Positions 35,991 to 47,184 of a DNA stretch of 64,000 bases are shown piece by piece. Origin of the DNA: Conus ventricosus (Eukaryota; Mollusca; Gastropoda; Neogastropoda; Conidae); the NCBI GenBank assembly GCA_018398815.1, contig CM031610.1, forward strand, positions 35,593,139-35,657,138, in the 5' to 3' direction. The notes under the pieces were generated by a model. It was not told the DNA's origin. It ran no database searches and was given only the letters and a program-made list of their open reading frames with translations. Numbering within the stretch: position 1 is the first letter of the stretch; each line of letters opens with the position of its first letter. Position numbers and translations under genes: made by a program.

Positions 35991-37528
35991 ACGAAGACCA
36001 AACGGCGGAATACATTTAGGGTTGTTTTCAAACTTACTTTGGAACGGAGGTCAAAGACACAGTCATAGGCAGGATTCTGCGGTTCTGAGAACAGTCGGAT
36101 ATAATAATTTAAAGACAGTTTCAGCCTGCGGTTGGACAATGAAGGTTCGCCCGCCTCTGCGTACAGGCTGTACACAGGGGTGGTGCGGAACGCTCCAAGA
36201 CAGAGACGAAGCCCTTGATGGTGGATAGGGTCCAAAAGTTTGAGGTAAGAGGGTCTTGCGGAGCCGTAGACAGCACAACCATAGTCCAGTTTGGAACGGA
36301 CCAGGGCTCTGTAGAGGTGCAGCAAAGTTTTCTTATCAGCGCCCCAGTCGGTGTGCGCTACGACCCGCAGAATATTCAGAGCTTTCTGGCAAGAAGTTTT
36401 GAGGTTTTTGATGTGGCTGAGAAAGTTGAGTTTTTGGTCAAAAATGACTCCCAGAAATTTGGCCTCTGTAACAGCTGGAATGGGAGATTTCCCAACTTGA
36501 ATTTCAGGATCTGGAAAAAACTGACGGAAATTATGGAAGTGAATACATTGCATCTTTGTTGGAGAAAAGGTGAAACCGTTTTCATCCGCCCATCGATGGA
36601 TTTTATCTACGCAAAGCTGGAGCCTGCGCTGGACACTCGGGTACAGGCTTCCAGTTGCGTAGACAGCGAAATCATCCACAAACAATGAGCAGTCTGAACC
36701 CTGCTGAACTGATTTCACAATGTTGTTGATTTTAATACTAAAGAGGGCAGGAGACAGTATGCTCCCCTGGGGAACACCCAACTCCTGCTCGTGGACATCA
36801 GAGAGAGTGGTGCCAACCCGGACCTGAAACTGTCGTTCTGCCAAAAAATTTTGAATAAAAAGCGGAAGATGACCTCGAAAACCCAGATCGTGGAGATCAT
36901 GAAGTATCCCAGACTTCCAGGTGGTATCGTAGGCCTTCTCCAAGTCGAAGAAAATTGCCACTGCATGCTGTCTGTTTAAAAAAGCGTTCCTAAGTGTAGA
37001 TTCCAGACGAATCAAATGGTCAACTGTACTACGATGTTTGCGGAAACCACACTGTTCTTTCGCCAAAAGGCCATCGGTTTCGAGTTTCCACATGAGCCTA
37101 GCATTGACCATTTTTTCCATCAATTTACAGACACAGCTGGTCAAAGCTATGGGACGGTAGTTAGATGGATTAGAAAGATCTTTTCCAGGTTTGGGGATGG
37201 GAATAATGAGGGCTTTCCACCAAGAGGGTGGAAAGCAACCTGTAGTCCACACGTGGTTGTATACCTGTAACAGGATGTTCAGACCTTCTTGCGGAAGATG
37301 TTTCAATAGTTGATAATGAATGTCATCTATACCTGGAGAGGAATCGCTGCAAGAGAGTAAGGCAGATTTCAGCTCGTTTAATGTGAAAGGAAGATTGTAG
37401 TCTTCCATGTTGTCGGATGAAAAGTTGCAGCGTGATTTTTCTTTTAGGGCTTTGTTTTTGACAAAAGTGACTGATTTATTAGAAGAGGAGGAATTCTTTT
37501 CAATGGTTTGAAGCAAGCAGATTAGCAA
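35960..37528 (-). CDS. LINE copy 1 ORF2 part 2: reverse transcriptase
   Basis: RT motifs in order are SSPGIDDIHYQLLKHLP, WKALIIPIPKPGKD, NYRPIALTSCVCKLMEKM, CGFRKHRSTVDHLI, AIFFDLEKAYDT, GVPQGSILSPALFSIKINNI and the active-site box LFVDDFAVYA. It copies the element RNA at nicked chromosomal DNA. It is separated from the endonuclease part by a one-base insertion near 37515 (AAACC for AACC) and from RNase H by a break near 36020. Confidence 0.95.
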   Translation of the reverse strand: MLICLLQTIEKNSSSSNKSVTFVKNKALKEKSRCNFSSDNMEDYNLPFTLNELKSALLSCSDSSPGIDDIHYQLLKHLPQEGLNILLQVYNHVWTTGCFPPSWWKALIIPIPKPGKDLSNPSNYRPIALTSCVCKLMEKMVNARLMWKLETDGLLAKEQCGFRKHRSTVDHLIRLESTLRNAFLNRQHAVAIFFDLEKAYDTTWKSGILHDLHDLGFRGHLPLFIQNFLAERQFQVRVGTTLSDVHEQELGVPQGSILSPALFSIKINNIVKSVQQGSDCSLFVDDFAVYATGSLYPSVQRRLQLCVDKIHRWADENGFTFSPTKMQCIHFHNFRQFFPDPEIQVGKSPIPAVTEAKFLGVIFDQKLNFLSHIKNLKTSCQKALNILRVVAHTDWGADKKTLLHLYRALVRSKLDYGCAVYGSARPSYLKLLDPIHHQGLRLCLGAFRTTPVYSLYAEAGEPSLSNRRLKLSLNYYIRLFSEPQNPAYDCVFDLRSKVSLKTTLNVFRRLVFVCSLTCGMQV

Positions 37529-38684
37529 CTGCTTTCTTCTCTGTTATTAAAGAATCCGAAAACTTGAGATGGTTCACAGTGGGACAGGTGTTCTTCCCTT
37601 TGATTTTCTTAATGATGTTCCATACTTTTTTCTTGGAAGTTTTTGATGTCAGCCTGGAGCAGAAGCTTCTCCAGGACCGACGTTTACTGATTTTAAAAGT
37701 GTGTCTTGATTTAGCACGGAGTTTCTGATGGGCTCGAGCGTTGGGACCTGAAGGTCGTTGGTATACCTGACGCTGAGCCCGTTTTCTAACTTTGGAAATT
37801 TGTTGGCATTCTGAATCGAACCAGGGTGTTTTTGGCATTTGAAGTTTATCGGAAGACACTGGAATACAGGCCTTAGCACATTTAATCATAGTGTTAGTCA
37901 GTGATTCAGCTGGGTCAGGACTCTGAAAAAAATCAGTGTCCTGGAACTCCTTAGAAACAGTGGCTGCAAAGAGATCCCAGTTTGCTTTCTTATAATTTAA
38001 ATGCTGAGAGACAGAGACGTGTTCAGTTATTACAGGTTGTAGAAGGACAGGGAAATGGTCACTTCCGTAGAGATCGTCATGGACAGACCACTCATAGTCC
38101 AGGATCAGCGAGGGGTCACAAACCGACAAATCTAAACACGAAAGTGAACCTGTGGAAGAATGGAGGTAAGTTACAGATCCGTCGTTCAGACAACACAAAT
38201 CCAAATCCGAAAGGACATCCTCAATCAGCAGACCTCTGGATGACGAACCGGTACTACCCCAAAGAGGGTTGTGACCGTTAAAGTCACCCAACAGCAAAAA
38301 AGGTCGAGGAAGTTCCCCTAACAGACTGACAAGGTCCTGACGACAAACCGGGACAGATGGAGGTAGATAAAGAGAACAGATTGTGACAGTCTTGTGGAGA
38401 GTGACTCTCGCAGCTACAGCCTGAAGGGAGGTAGACAGAGCGACAGGACTATACAACAAAGTTTTGTGAAGGAGAAGGGCAACACCGCCCGACAGTCCCA
38501 ACGTGGAAGGTTGTGCAGGTTTTGAAAGAATATTAAAGCCAGAAAGAGTAAAGGTCTTCTGGCTTTGAATTTGGGTTTCTTGAAGAGCCACGACAGAAGG
38601 TTTCATAGATTGACACAGAAGCTGCAGCTCCTCGAAGTTGGAATTTAGACCACGGATATTCCAATGGATTATTGTATTATCCAT
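37500..38684 (-). CDS. LINE copy 1 ORF2 part 1: AP-type endonuclease
   Basis: Starts MDNTIIHWNIRGLNSNFEEL (ATG at 38684, 26 bp after the ORF1 stop). APE-type endonuclease motifs include WNIRGLNSN, VALQETQ (catalytic Glu), LLLGDFNGHNPLWGS (Asp/Asn), and YGSDHFPVLL (SDH). It nicks target DNA to prime reverse transcription. The frame ends at VANLLASNH where one extra A interrupts it. Confidence 0.94.
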   Translation of the reverse strand: MDNTIIHWNIRGLNSNFEELQLLCQSMKPSVVALQETQIQSQKTFTLSGFNILSKPAQPSTLGLSGGVALLLHKTLLYSPVALSTSLQAVAARVTLHKTVTICSLYLPPSVPVCRQDLVSLLGELPRPFLLLGDFNGHNPLWGSTGSSSRGLLIEDVLSDLDLCCLNDGSVTYLHSSTGSLSCLDLSVCDPSLILDYEWSVHDDLYGSDHFPVLLQPVITEHVSVSQHLNYKKANWDLFAATVSKEFQDTDFFQSPDPAESLTNTMIKCAKACIPVSSDKLQMPKTPWFDSECQQISKVRKRAQRQVYQRPSGPNARAHQKLRAKSRHTFKISKRRSWRSFCSRLTSKTSKKKVWNIIKKIKGKNTCPTVNHLKFSDSLITEKKAVANLLASNH

Positions 38685-38710
38685 GGTGCAGAGGGCGAAA
38701 AGGAGAGAGA

Positions 38711-40018
38711 TCAGGTCATCTCCTCCTCAACATCTGCCGCTAAAGCTGTAAATTTGTTGCTTAATTTCACTGGACTATCTGCAGACCTGCTGGCAGACTT
38801 GCCAACAGGTGAAGTAGGTCTGGGTTTGGGAGACGGTGGAGGTTTCTTCCTTATCTCCACCATCTCCACACTGGGTTGAACTCCCTTGCCCGCATGGGCA
38901 CTGGACAGAGGAGTTCGAGGTCGGGGTGCTGGTTTTTTAATCTGCCCAGCAGCAAATGTTGTAGACTGCTGGGCAGTCTGAGGGGTGGCGGATTTTTGGC
39001 CTCCACCAGGGGCACTCACTTTGGGATGAGAGGTGGTGGACCTGCTTCCACCAGAGCTGACAGTTTTTCCTTGCAATGTCTTCGAAAACGTAAAGTTATC
39101 AGTCTGATAGCAGACTGACCGAGTTGGAACTGTTGGAACTTTCTTTACGGCCGAAGCATATGAAGAAGCTGTCGGCGACGGACTGCCCACAACCTGCTTG
39201 CGGGCTTCAAAAAAGGAGATCTTCTTTTCTGTCTTAACCCTTTGTATTGCAGATTCCTGAATCCACAGAGGACAATTCCGTGAAGAGGAGGGATGGTCGC
39301 CACCGCAGTTTGCACAATGTGCCGGATCTGTACACGGCCCATCATGGGTTGCCTTGCAGCAAATACCACACACCTCCTGCCCAGAACAACGGTCTCTGAC
39401 ATGGCCAAACTTCTGGCATCGGAAGCACCTCAACGGGGACAGAACGTACAACTGAACCCGGACAATCAGGTAGCCGACTTTGATGACCGGAGGCAGCACA
39501 GGGTTGCAGAAGGTCAGAAAGAGGGTGTTGGTGGCCACTCTCTCTGCACCTTTCTTGACTGTCACCCTGGCACCTCCGTCACACCCTGGGACGCCAGTTC
39601 CGTTTTTTATTTCTGCCTCTGAGACACCCGCTAGATCTCTGCAGCGAATCACACCTTTGGATGAATTTAACTGTTTATGGGGAGTCACCCTGATCTCCCT
39701 ATCCACTAGTTTTATTGCTTTCAACAGCTGTTCAGATTGTTTCTGTGATCGACATTGAACAAGAAACGAACCATTCCTCAACCTTTTTATGGACCTAGGT
39801 TCACCTGCTATACCATGAAAGCCCTTTTGGACAGCAAAAGGGCTCAGAGCTGAAAGGGGTCTTTCCTGCTCTGTCCCTTCCACCACGAGCCAGGAAGCCC
39901 AGAAACCTGTCCTCTGTCTTACCTCACTGTCAGAATCACTGTCTGTTTCAAATTCCCCTGAAATAGGGGAGACTGCCTTCCTCTTCCTTTTGGGGGGGTA
40001 GTTTTTTGAAGAAGTCAT
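38711..40018 (-). CDS. LINE copy 1 ORF1: nucleic-acid-binding protein with three zinc knuckles
   Basis: 435 codons from MTSSKNYPPKRKRKAVSPIS (basic, possible nuclear signal). Three CCHC-like knuckles lie at about residues 197-250: CFRCQKFGHVRDRC, CGICCKATHDGPC and CANCGGDHPSSSRNC. The Pro/Ser-rich C-terminal tail ends AADVEEEMT. It coats element RNA in a ribonucleoprotein. The frame is intact. An upstream extension to 40147 is open but starts in the 5' leader, so I chose 40018. Confidence 0.92.
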   Translation of the reverse strand: MTSSKNYPPKRKRKAVSPISGEFETDSDSDSEVRQRTGFWASWLVVEGTEQERPLSALSPFAVQKGFHGIAGEPRSIKRLRNGSFLVQCRSQKQSEQLLKAIKLVDREIRVTPHKQLNSSKGVIRCRDLAGVSEAEIKNGTGVPGCDGGARVTVKKGAERVATNTLFLTFCNPVLPPVIKVGYLIVRVQLYVLSPLRCFRCQKFGHVRDRCSGQEVCGICCKATHDGPCTDPAHCANCGGDHPSSSRNCPLWIQESAIQRVKTEKKISFFEARKQVVGSPSPTASSYASAVKKVPTVPTRSVCYQTDNFTFSKTLQGKTVSSGGSRSTTSHPKVSAPGGGQKSATPQTAQQSTTFAAGQIKKPAPRPRTPLSSAHAGKGVQPSVEMVEIRKKPPPSPKPRPTSPVGKSASRSADSPVKLSNKFTALAADVEEEMT

Positions 40019-40758
40019 ATTTAATTTATTGTAATTCATCCCTCCCTTACCCACCCACCTTGGAGTCCAACTAAGGGGCCAGGGCCAAGAAACCAATGTC
40101 TTGACCCCTTCCAGGCTTCGGGAGAGACATACGACAAGCAGAAGCAACCAACCCTATCCCCCCTGATCATGCTCAACTCCCGGGAACAGAGAGCTGAGCA
40201 CTGCAGGGGTTTACTTGGCCAGCTGGGGAACTGCCCGTCTTGACCCAACCCCAAGAAGGGAGCCGATTAGTACACCCGGGCCAAAGTGTACTCCCTGTCT
40301 AGGAGAGGTCCGAGCCAAAGTGATGTGTTGAGAGCGCTGGCCCTCTCAATCACCAGGATCTCATTCCCCTCCGACACAGGTCGCACCGCACGGCAAACGC
40401 GGCGGATCTTAAGGAGACCACAGAGAGAAAAGGAGTGTGGAAAAGAAGACTTGAAGGGGAGACGAAGATAGAAAAGGGCCAAATAAGGAAGGCAGAAAAC
40501 AAGAAAAGGAGAAAGGCGGGTTACTCTTAGTCAGGATCCTCACCCTTAGCCTATCTGACATGGGAAGCCCTACCAGGGCATCAACTCCTTACCACGTTAC
40601 GCTTAGGCCAAACAGCATCTGCACCTCTCAGGCCTAGAAGCAGTTTTAAAAAACCAGCCTACCTTCGAGTATTGATGCCCCCGCCAGCAAAGCCTAAGGG
40701 ATCACTGGACCACGCAAGCCCTCCGACCACGACAAGGTCGCAACCCCCCGGAGGGGAG
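40019..40758 (-). promoter_or_regulatory. LINE copy 1 5' untranslated region
   Basis: About 740 bp, more GC-rich than its surroundings and strongly conserved in copy 2 (48471-49205). For I-type elements the internal promoter is expected at the very 5' end, near CAACCCCCCGGAGGG. Location is inferred; no promoter motif was identified. Confidence 0.5.
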
Positions 40759-40767
40759 GGACCAAGT

Positions 40768-41516
40768 GTCAAAATTTCAAAATGGCTGCACAAGTGTGAA
40801 AACCTGTAACTGGTTACCTCAAGGTAAGCAGAGACATCCCCTAAAAGAAAGAAATCAGTGACTTGTTGCTATGCTATGCCCATGGGAAGACCTAAGGTGT
40901 TGGAACAGTAACTGCGTTACTGTTGACACCACAATCGTAGTAAAATACCTTATTTGTACAAAAACTGAAACTGGTCATAGGCTGCCTATTTGCAGACATT
41001 ATTAGAAGTGTGCATGAACAGATTTGATGCTATCACCCCTCCACTTGTGATGCCAGCATTGACTCATTTATGTGACAGCATAACACAGTTACACTTCATT
41101 CATTAGTAATTTACTGTGACTCATGTTACAAGAACAACTGCTGGCCAAATACGGTCTGTGCTCTTTCCTCCTGATCCAAGAAATGAAATGAATATGGCAA
41201 ATAAAGATTGTTCATTTCTTTCAAGAAGTATGTGACCGTTTCCATAAACTTAAAGCGTAACTGTGTTACATATGACACCAACATCACTTTCAAAGGAAGC
41301 ACACTGAATTTTAGCAACTAATCATTTATCATTGTCTAGGAGTAGGACTGAAAGCCCTTTACAAATCCTATTAATTTCCCCTCCCCCACCCCTATTCACC
41401 ACCCACTTGGCTTCATTCATTAGAGAAATACAATCGAAATGTTGTACAAACCACATGTATTCAGCATTGTACTACAGTAGATTTCTTATTCTTCACAGAA
41501 AATTAATTTGTAAGTG

Positions 41517-41578
<62 letters not shown>

Positions 41579-41791
41579 TCTCTCTCTCTCTCTGTGTTGC
41601 TTCTGCCTGCAGTTCTTTAAAAAAAAAAGTAATGGTCACACTGACATGCTTCAACTGCTGGCGTGTCAATCTTTGTTATGTCCTTTTTAGATACTAAGAA
41701 AGTTTGGTCTTTGTGCAATGATTATATGTCATGATTTTATATAATTTTTTTTCAGAAATAAAGATAGATATACTTAAACTAAACGGAAGAA
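40768..41791. other. Unique spacer between two LINE insertions
   Basis: About 1 kb of AT-rich host DNA with a (CA)n array at 41520-41577 and a (CT)n stretch after it. No gene seen. Confidence 0.7.
41520..41577. repeat. (CA)n microsatellite
   Basis: Uninterrupted CA array in the spacer between the LINE copies. Confidence 0.98.
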
Positions 41792-41999
41792 CAGTTTTCA
41801 TGATAAATAAGATAAGATAAAAGTTGCTTATAGCCCAGCCGACCGCAGAGGGCCACATCAGGCTGTCACCACGTTAAAATCAACTCACCAGTCATTTAAA
41901 AAAAAAAAAAAAAAAAAAAACTTTCACACATCTCGTTAAATGACATCGTCTACAAACGAACCAGAAACTTTGTTAAAAATCCTTCTTCCGTAAAATCTC

Positions 42000-43800
42000 A
42001 AATCAGATGAAAAATGTTAATTTCTCTCAAAAACCCAAGGATCACGTCAGGCGGGACATCCCTGAACAGGATCTTCATGGACTCCGCTGTAAAATGTTTG
42101 TGTCTCACATCGTGCAAGTCCCAACACTCAAAAGAACATGTTTCATTGTGAGTGGTGGCATGACATGGAATGCACCACGGAGCTTCTTCACTCTTTAAAA
42201 GGTAAGAATGGGTAAAATACGAATGGCCGGTGTGCAGCCGGGACAGAACCGTTTCCTCTTTACGACCACCCGACAGATGGAGGAAGTCTTTAAGGTTTGG
42301 ACGGATCTGAAAGAGTTTGTTATTCGTCTGTGGTCCAATCCTCCGCCAGGTCTCTCACTATCGTTAATTTGGGTTCACATCTGAGCAGGGGATATAAGTG
42401 TTGGACAGTTTCTCTCTTGTGGCGTTCTTGGCTAAACGATCAACCAAATTTTGTTCCCGCCGATGCCAACATGGCAAAGGGAACCCAAGCAAGAGTAATG
42501 TTGTAAACCGTCCGCCTTCAACTTGCTAAAAAGTTTAAAAAAAAGTAAAAGTTCTGGATGCTGAAGGTGCGGCCAGCTATGGCCTCCAAAGCTGACAGCG
42601 AATCCGACAGAACCAGAAAGTCCCTCCTCGAAAATGGGAGATTATCTTCAAAGCCCTACTAAGGCAGTAAATTTAGCAGAATAGACAAAGCATCTGAATG
42701 TATATGTTCCAACAATATCTGAAAGGACCCCAGGGCAGTAGGCTGCACAGGCCACTCCATCCTCAACTTGGAACCGTCAGTGAAAACTTTTTGATAGGAT
42801 GGAATTTGGAACAGAGCTCGGCATACAAACCTTGTACGCCAAGAGCTGGTAGACCCCTTTCGGAAAGCTGCGAGATCAAAACGAATCTCTGGTGTGAAAA
42901 AGGTCCATGGAGGTTGATCCGAAACTTGGAAAAACGGAAACTACTCCAGGGCTATACCTGCATTTCCCACGTGAGCTGCATACAAGCCCAAACGGCGGAA
43001 TACATTTCGGGTTTGTTTCAAACTTACTTTGGAACGGGAGGTCAAAAACACAGTCATAGGCAGGATTCTGCGGTCTTTAGAACAGTCGGATGTAATAATT
43101 CAAAGACAGTTTCAGCCTGCGTTGACAGTGAAGGTTCACCTGCCTCTGCGTACAGGCTGTACACAGGGTGGGGCGAACGCTCCAAGGCAGAGACAAGCCC
43201 TTGATGGGATAGGTCCAAGATTTGAGGTAAGATATCTTGCGGAGCCGTACACAGCACAACCGTAGTCCGTTTGGAACGGACCAGGGCTCTGTAAAAGGTG
43301 CAACAAAGTTTTCTTATCAGCGCCCCATCGGTTTGTGCTACGACCCGCAGAATATTCAGTTTCCTTTTGGCAAGCAGTTTTGAGGTTTTTAATATGGCTG
43401 AAAAGTTAAGTTTTTGGTCAAAAATGACTCCCAGAAATTTGGCCTCTTTAACAGCTGGGAATGGAGATTTCCCTACTTGAAGTTCCGATCTGAAAAAAAA
43501 TGACGGAAATTATGGGAATGAATACACTGGGTTTTTGTAGCAGAAAAGGTAAACCGTTTTCATCCGCCCACGATGGTTTTATCTACGCAAAGCTGGAGCC
43601 CCGCGCTGGACACTCGGGTACAGGCTTCCAGTTGCGTAGACAGCAAAATCATCCACAAACAATGAGCAGTCTGAACCCCGCGAACTGATTGAACAATGTT
43701 GTTGACTTAATACAAAGAGGCAGGGGATAGATGCTCCCCTGGGAACACCCAACTCCTCTCGTGGACATCAGAGAGGTGTGCCAACCCGGACCTGAAAAGT
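42000..43800 (-). pseudogene. LINE copy 2 ORF2 3' part (RT end and RNase H), broken
   Basis: Aligns by eye with 34990-36840 of copy 1 throughout, but with deletions every few tens of bases, so no frame longer than about 100 codons survives. RNase H and late-RT DNA motifs are still recognisable. Confidence 0.85.
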
Positions 43801-46320
43801 CGTTTTGCCAAAAAATTTTTTAAAAAAAACGGGAAAATGACCCGAAAAAACCCCCATCTGGGGGGGGGCATGAAGTATCCCCCCGGGGGGACCCCCTTCC
43901 CAAGTAAAAAAGGGCCATTTTTTTAAAATTTAATTTGAATTACCCAACAAACCCCACCAACAACACCACCAAAAAAACCCCAATCCCCTCTCTTGTGGGC
44001 CTATTTAAAAAAATTGGAAACGACATCTAAACTGCTCGAAATTTTGTAGTTTTTTAAAGCCCAAGGGGAAATTTTTGGGGAATTATTTTTTATTTGAAAA
44101 GGTTTCAAAAAAAATAGAGATATTTTCTGAGAACATCATGTAAAAAAAAGAAAGTTTATGCCGGACAGGAGGCCCCTCGCGAGGCTTAAACATAAACCTA
44201 AAAAAAAAAACCAAAAAAATCCAAATTTTGGGTTAAATGATTTGGGGACAACACAGAAACTTGTTAAAAACACCACTCAAAGGGGTGAAAAAGTTTTTTC
44301 TAAAACCCCAAAGGATGGGTTGGGACACCCGAAAATTTTTGGGGCCCGTTGTAAATGTTTTTAAAAAGTAATTTTTCCCAAAAAACACAGAATTTGTGCT
44401 ACATAATGACCCATTTTAATACCTTAAAAAAAAAGGGTTAGAATGAACCGGTTTTGGGGCCAAGAAAGGAAAACCTTTTCACCCCCGCCCGTATGAGGAT
44501 TTTTAAATTTACGGACCTGGTTTGACCTCGGTTAAATCCTGCGAGCGCCACATAATCGGTTAAGTCACATGACAGATTGTGTGAATTCAATCGGAGATAT
44601 GCTCCCGATCAACCATCTTCTCCGGCATCGAAAGTGCCAGGAACCAGAAGGATGTTGTCCTTTAATTCAAAAATCAAAAACAAAGTTCTGGATGTGAAGT
44701 GGGACCAGTATCCTCAAGCGTACAGCGTTCCCAGAAAGAAAACCCCCTCAGTGGCAGATTATTCAAAGCTTCTAAGCTAAGTTCGACGAATACAAACACT
44801 GAAGTTTCAAACACATTCTCGAAAGGCCTCGCAGTGGTGCACAGGCCTCCTTTCCCAGATTTAACAAGACAGGTGAAATAGGGGAAGTTGAGGATTAGAA
44901 AAGATTTCCGGGGAAAATGAGCCCAGCAGAGGAAAACTGAAAACTGGATCAAAAAAGGGTGTAACGCCTGGGTGATTTAAACTTGAAAATGATCTAACCA
45001 GGCTAATCCTGCATGAGAGGATTTCATCGTAAGGGAAAGAATTTGGTTATGTTCTAAAATTCGGGGATTTTCAAAGCTTGTTGATGACGTTTCTAGAACA
45101 GAGATTTTAATTGAAAGAATTAACCTCGGTTATGGAAGTGAAACTCTGCGTGGTTTACAGAACAGGGTCCCTTTTCATCATCCAACACCCTTGATAGTTG
45201 ATGTCAAGCTGAGGAAGATTCTGGCCGCGTACGACAATGGTCTCATTTGGGGATTAGGCACAGTTGGACCGAGGTGAAAATCTTATCGGCCCATCTTTGG
45301 ATTGTCCCCGAATATCAGTGTTTTGGCATTTGAGTTTTTAATACAGAAACAGGTTAGATTTAATTGTTCAAATTGACCCCCAATGGCCCCACGAATCATG
45401 GGAATTCCTATAAAGTCGATCGGAAATGCTAAATTATGGATAGGTTCAAAAGGTTTGTAAGAAAAGGAAGGACCGTCAATCCGCAGACACAGACACCCAA
45501 GTGACCTGGCGGACTCAGGCAGAAAGCTTCCAGTCTAGAGAAAAATCACCACAACTTCAACACCTGCTGAATGTAAAAATTTTGTGAATTTAAATTCTCA
45601 AACAAGATGTAATGTCCAGAATCACCAATATGTGTCGAAACATCAGAAAAAATTCCCAACCGGACCTACCGCTTGTCTGCCAAAAAATTTGAAAAAAAGC
45701 TGAAATGACGGGGAACGTAAATCATGAAAAATGGGTACCTTCTCCCAAAGGTACGAAGTCTTATCAAAAAGATTTCAAATACGTGAAAAAACTATCCTAG
45801 TGATCCGAACAACAAATGGTCAACAACACTGCGGAAACCAACTGTTTTTCGCAAAGTTGATTGATGGGGGCGGGGGGGGGGTTGAATTGGAGGGGGGGGG
45901 GGGGGGGGGGTAGTTGATAGATGGAAAGACTAGGTTCCATTTGGATTAAACCAGAGTTTCCCAAGGCTGTTGGAAGTGGTCAACTGTTTGATTGATAAGT
46001 TCAGTTTTGGGAAGAATGTTACACCCTCCCTCTCTGATTCATCCCCACCAAACGGTTTAGCATATTCAGCGTTTTTAAAAGGGGATAGAAGGTCTTCATG
46101 TTGGTGTTTGCTGTGATTTTTAACTTTTTGCTTGAATTTTTGACAAAAGCTGGACAGTTATAAAGAGAAAATGGCTGAAGAATGAACAAATGCTTCCCGT
46201 TATTAAAAATCCCAATTATGTTGGGGAAAGTTTACAGTCGTAAAAATCTTAATTGCAATCTTTTGAGATTGATTTTAGCTGCCAAGCTTCTCAGACCACC
46301 TACTGAATTTAAAGTGGTCC
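43800..46320. other. Anomalous low-quality-looking segment in LINE copy 2
   Basis: Text changes abruptly to runs such as GAAAAAACCCCCATCTGGGG and GGGGGGACCCCCTTCC. Pieces resembling copy 1 reappear out of scale: the segment matching 36815-36910 occurs near 43780-43880 and again near 45650-45735, and 45815-45860 resembles 37010-37070. It contains a poly-G tract at 45893-45910. It reads like a collapsed or badly corrected consensus. Confidence 0.6.
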
Positions 46321-47165
46321 TTGGACGATTTCTGATGGTTCGAGCGTTGGACCGAAGGTCGTTGAATCCGTGACGTGCCGTTTTTCTAACTTTGAAATTT
46401 GTTGCTTTTCTGAATCGAACCAGGTGTTTTTTGCACTTTGAAGTTTATTGAACGGAAAACTTCTTAGCACTTTAATCAAGTGTTAAATGATTCAGCTGGT
46501 CAGACTCTGAAAAAAATCATGCGAACTCCTTAGAAACAGGGCTGCAAATAGATCCCATTTGCTTTCTTTTTTTTAATGGGGAAACAGAGACGTGTCAGTA
46601 ATTACAGTTTTGTAGAAGACAGGGAAAATGGTCACTTCGGCAGAACGTCATGGAAACCAATGTCAGGACCAGGGGGTCACAAACCGACAAATCAAACACG
46701 AAAGGAACCGGGAAAATGGAGAAAGTTCAGTCCCGTTCAACAAAAAAATCAAGACATCCTCAATCAGAACCCGAATGACGAATGGTACTACCCCAAGAGG
46801 TTGGACCGTTAAAAGTCACCCCAACAAAAAAGGTCGAGAGTTCCTCTATCACGCAAAATCGAGAACGGAAAAAAGGGGAAAGAAAAGAAACGGTCAACAG
46901 TTTGTGGAAGGACTCCGCTACAGCTGAAGGGAGGTTAACAGAGTGACAGGATAAAACAAAGTTTTGTTAGAGAAGGGAAAACCCGCGAACACCCAACAGT
47001 GATGTTGTTCAGGTTTCGAAAAATATTAAAGCCAGAAAGAGTAAAGGTCTTCTGGCTTGAAGTTGAGTTTCTTGAAGACCCGACAGAAGTTTAGAGACTG
47101 ACACAGAACTCAGCTCCTCGAAGTTGGAATTTAGACCACGGATATTCCAATGAATAATATTTCCA
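46320..47165 (-). pseudogene. LINE copy 2 endonuclease region, broken
   Basis: Matches the copy 1 endonuclease (37720-38690) with many small deletions. The start region ATGG...ATTATT at about 47165 is altered and no long frame survives. Confidence 0.8.
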
Positions 47166-47184
47166 TGGTGCGAGGGCGAAAAGG

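Larger units (their letters stand above)
34793..40758 (-). mobile_element. Near-complete I-type LINE, copy 1
   Basis: Minus-strand non-LTR retrotransposon with ORF1 (zinc knuckles), then ORF2 as endonuclease, reverse transcriptase and RNase H. The 3' end is a short (TTATC)n tail at 34793-34812. Flanking copies of GGACCAAGT (34784-34792 and 40759-40767) look like the target-site duplication, perhaps 12-13 bp allowing one G difference. The 5' end ...CAACCCCCCGGAGGG matches copy 2. RNase H after RT and three CCHC knuckles in ORF1 fit the I clade (family knowledge). ORF2 has two frame breaks, so this copy is not active as written. Confidence 0.93.

Noticed and set aside
36215..36688. Plus-strand ORFs across 35.2-40 kb, e.g. 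157 codons here
   Set aside because: Shadows of the minus-strand LINE ORF2 and ORF1.
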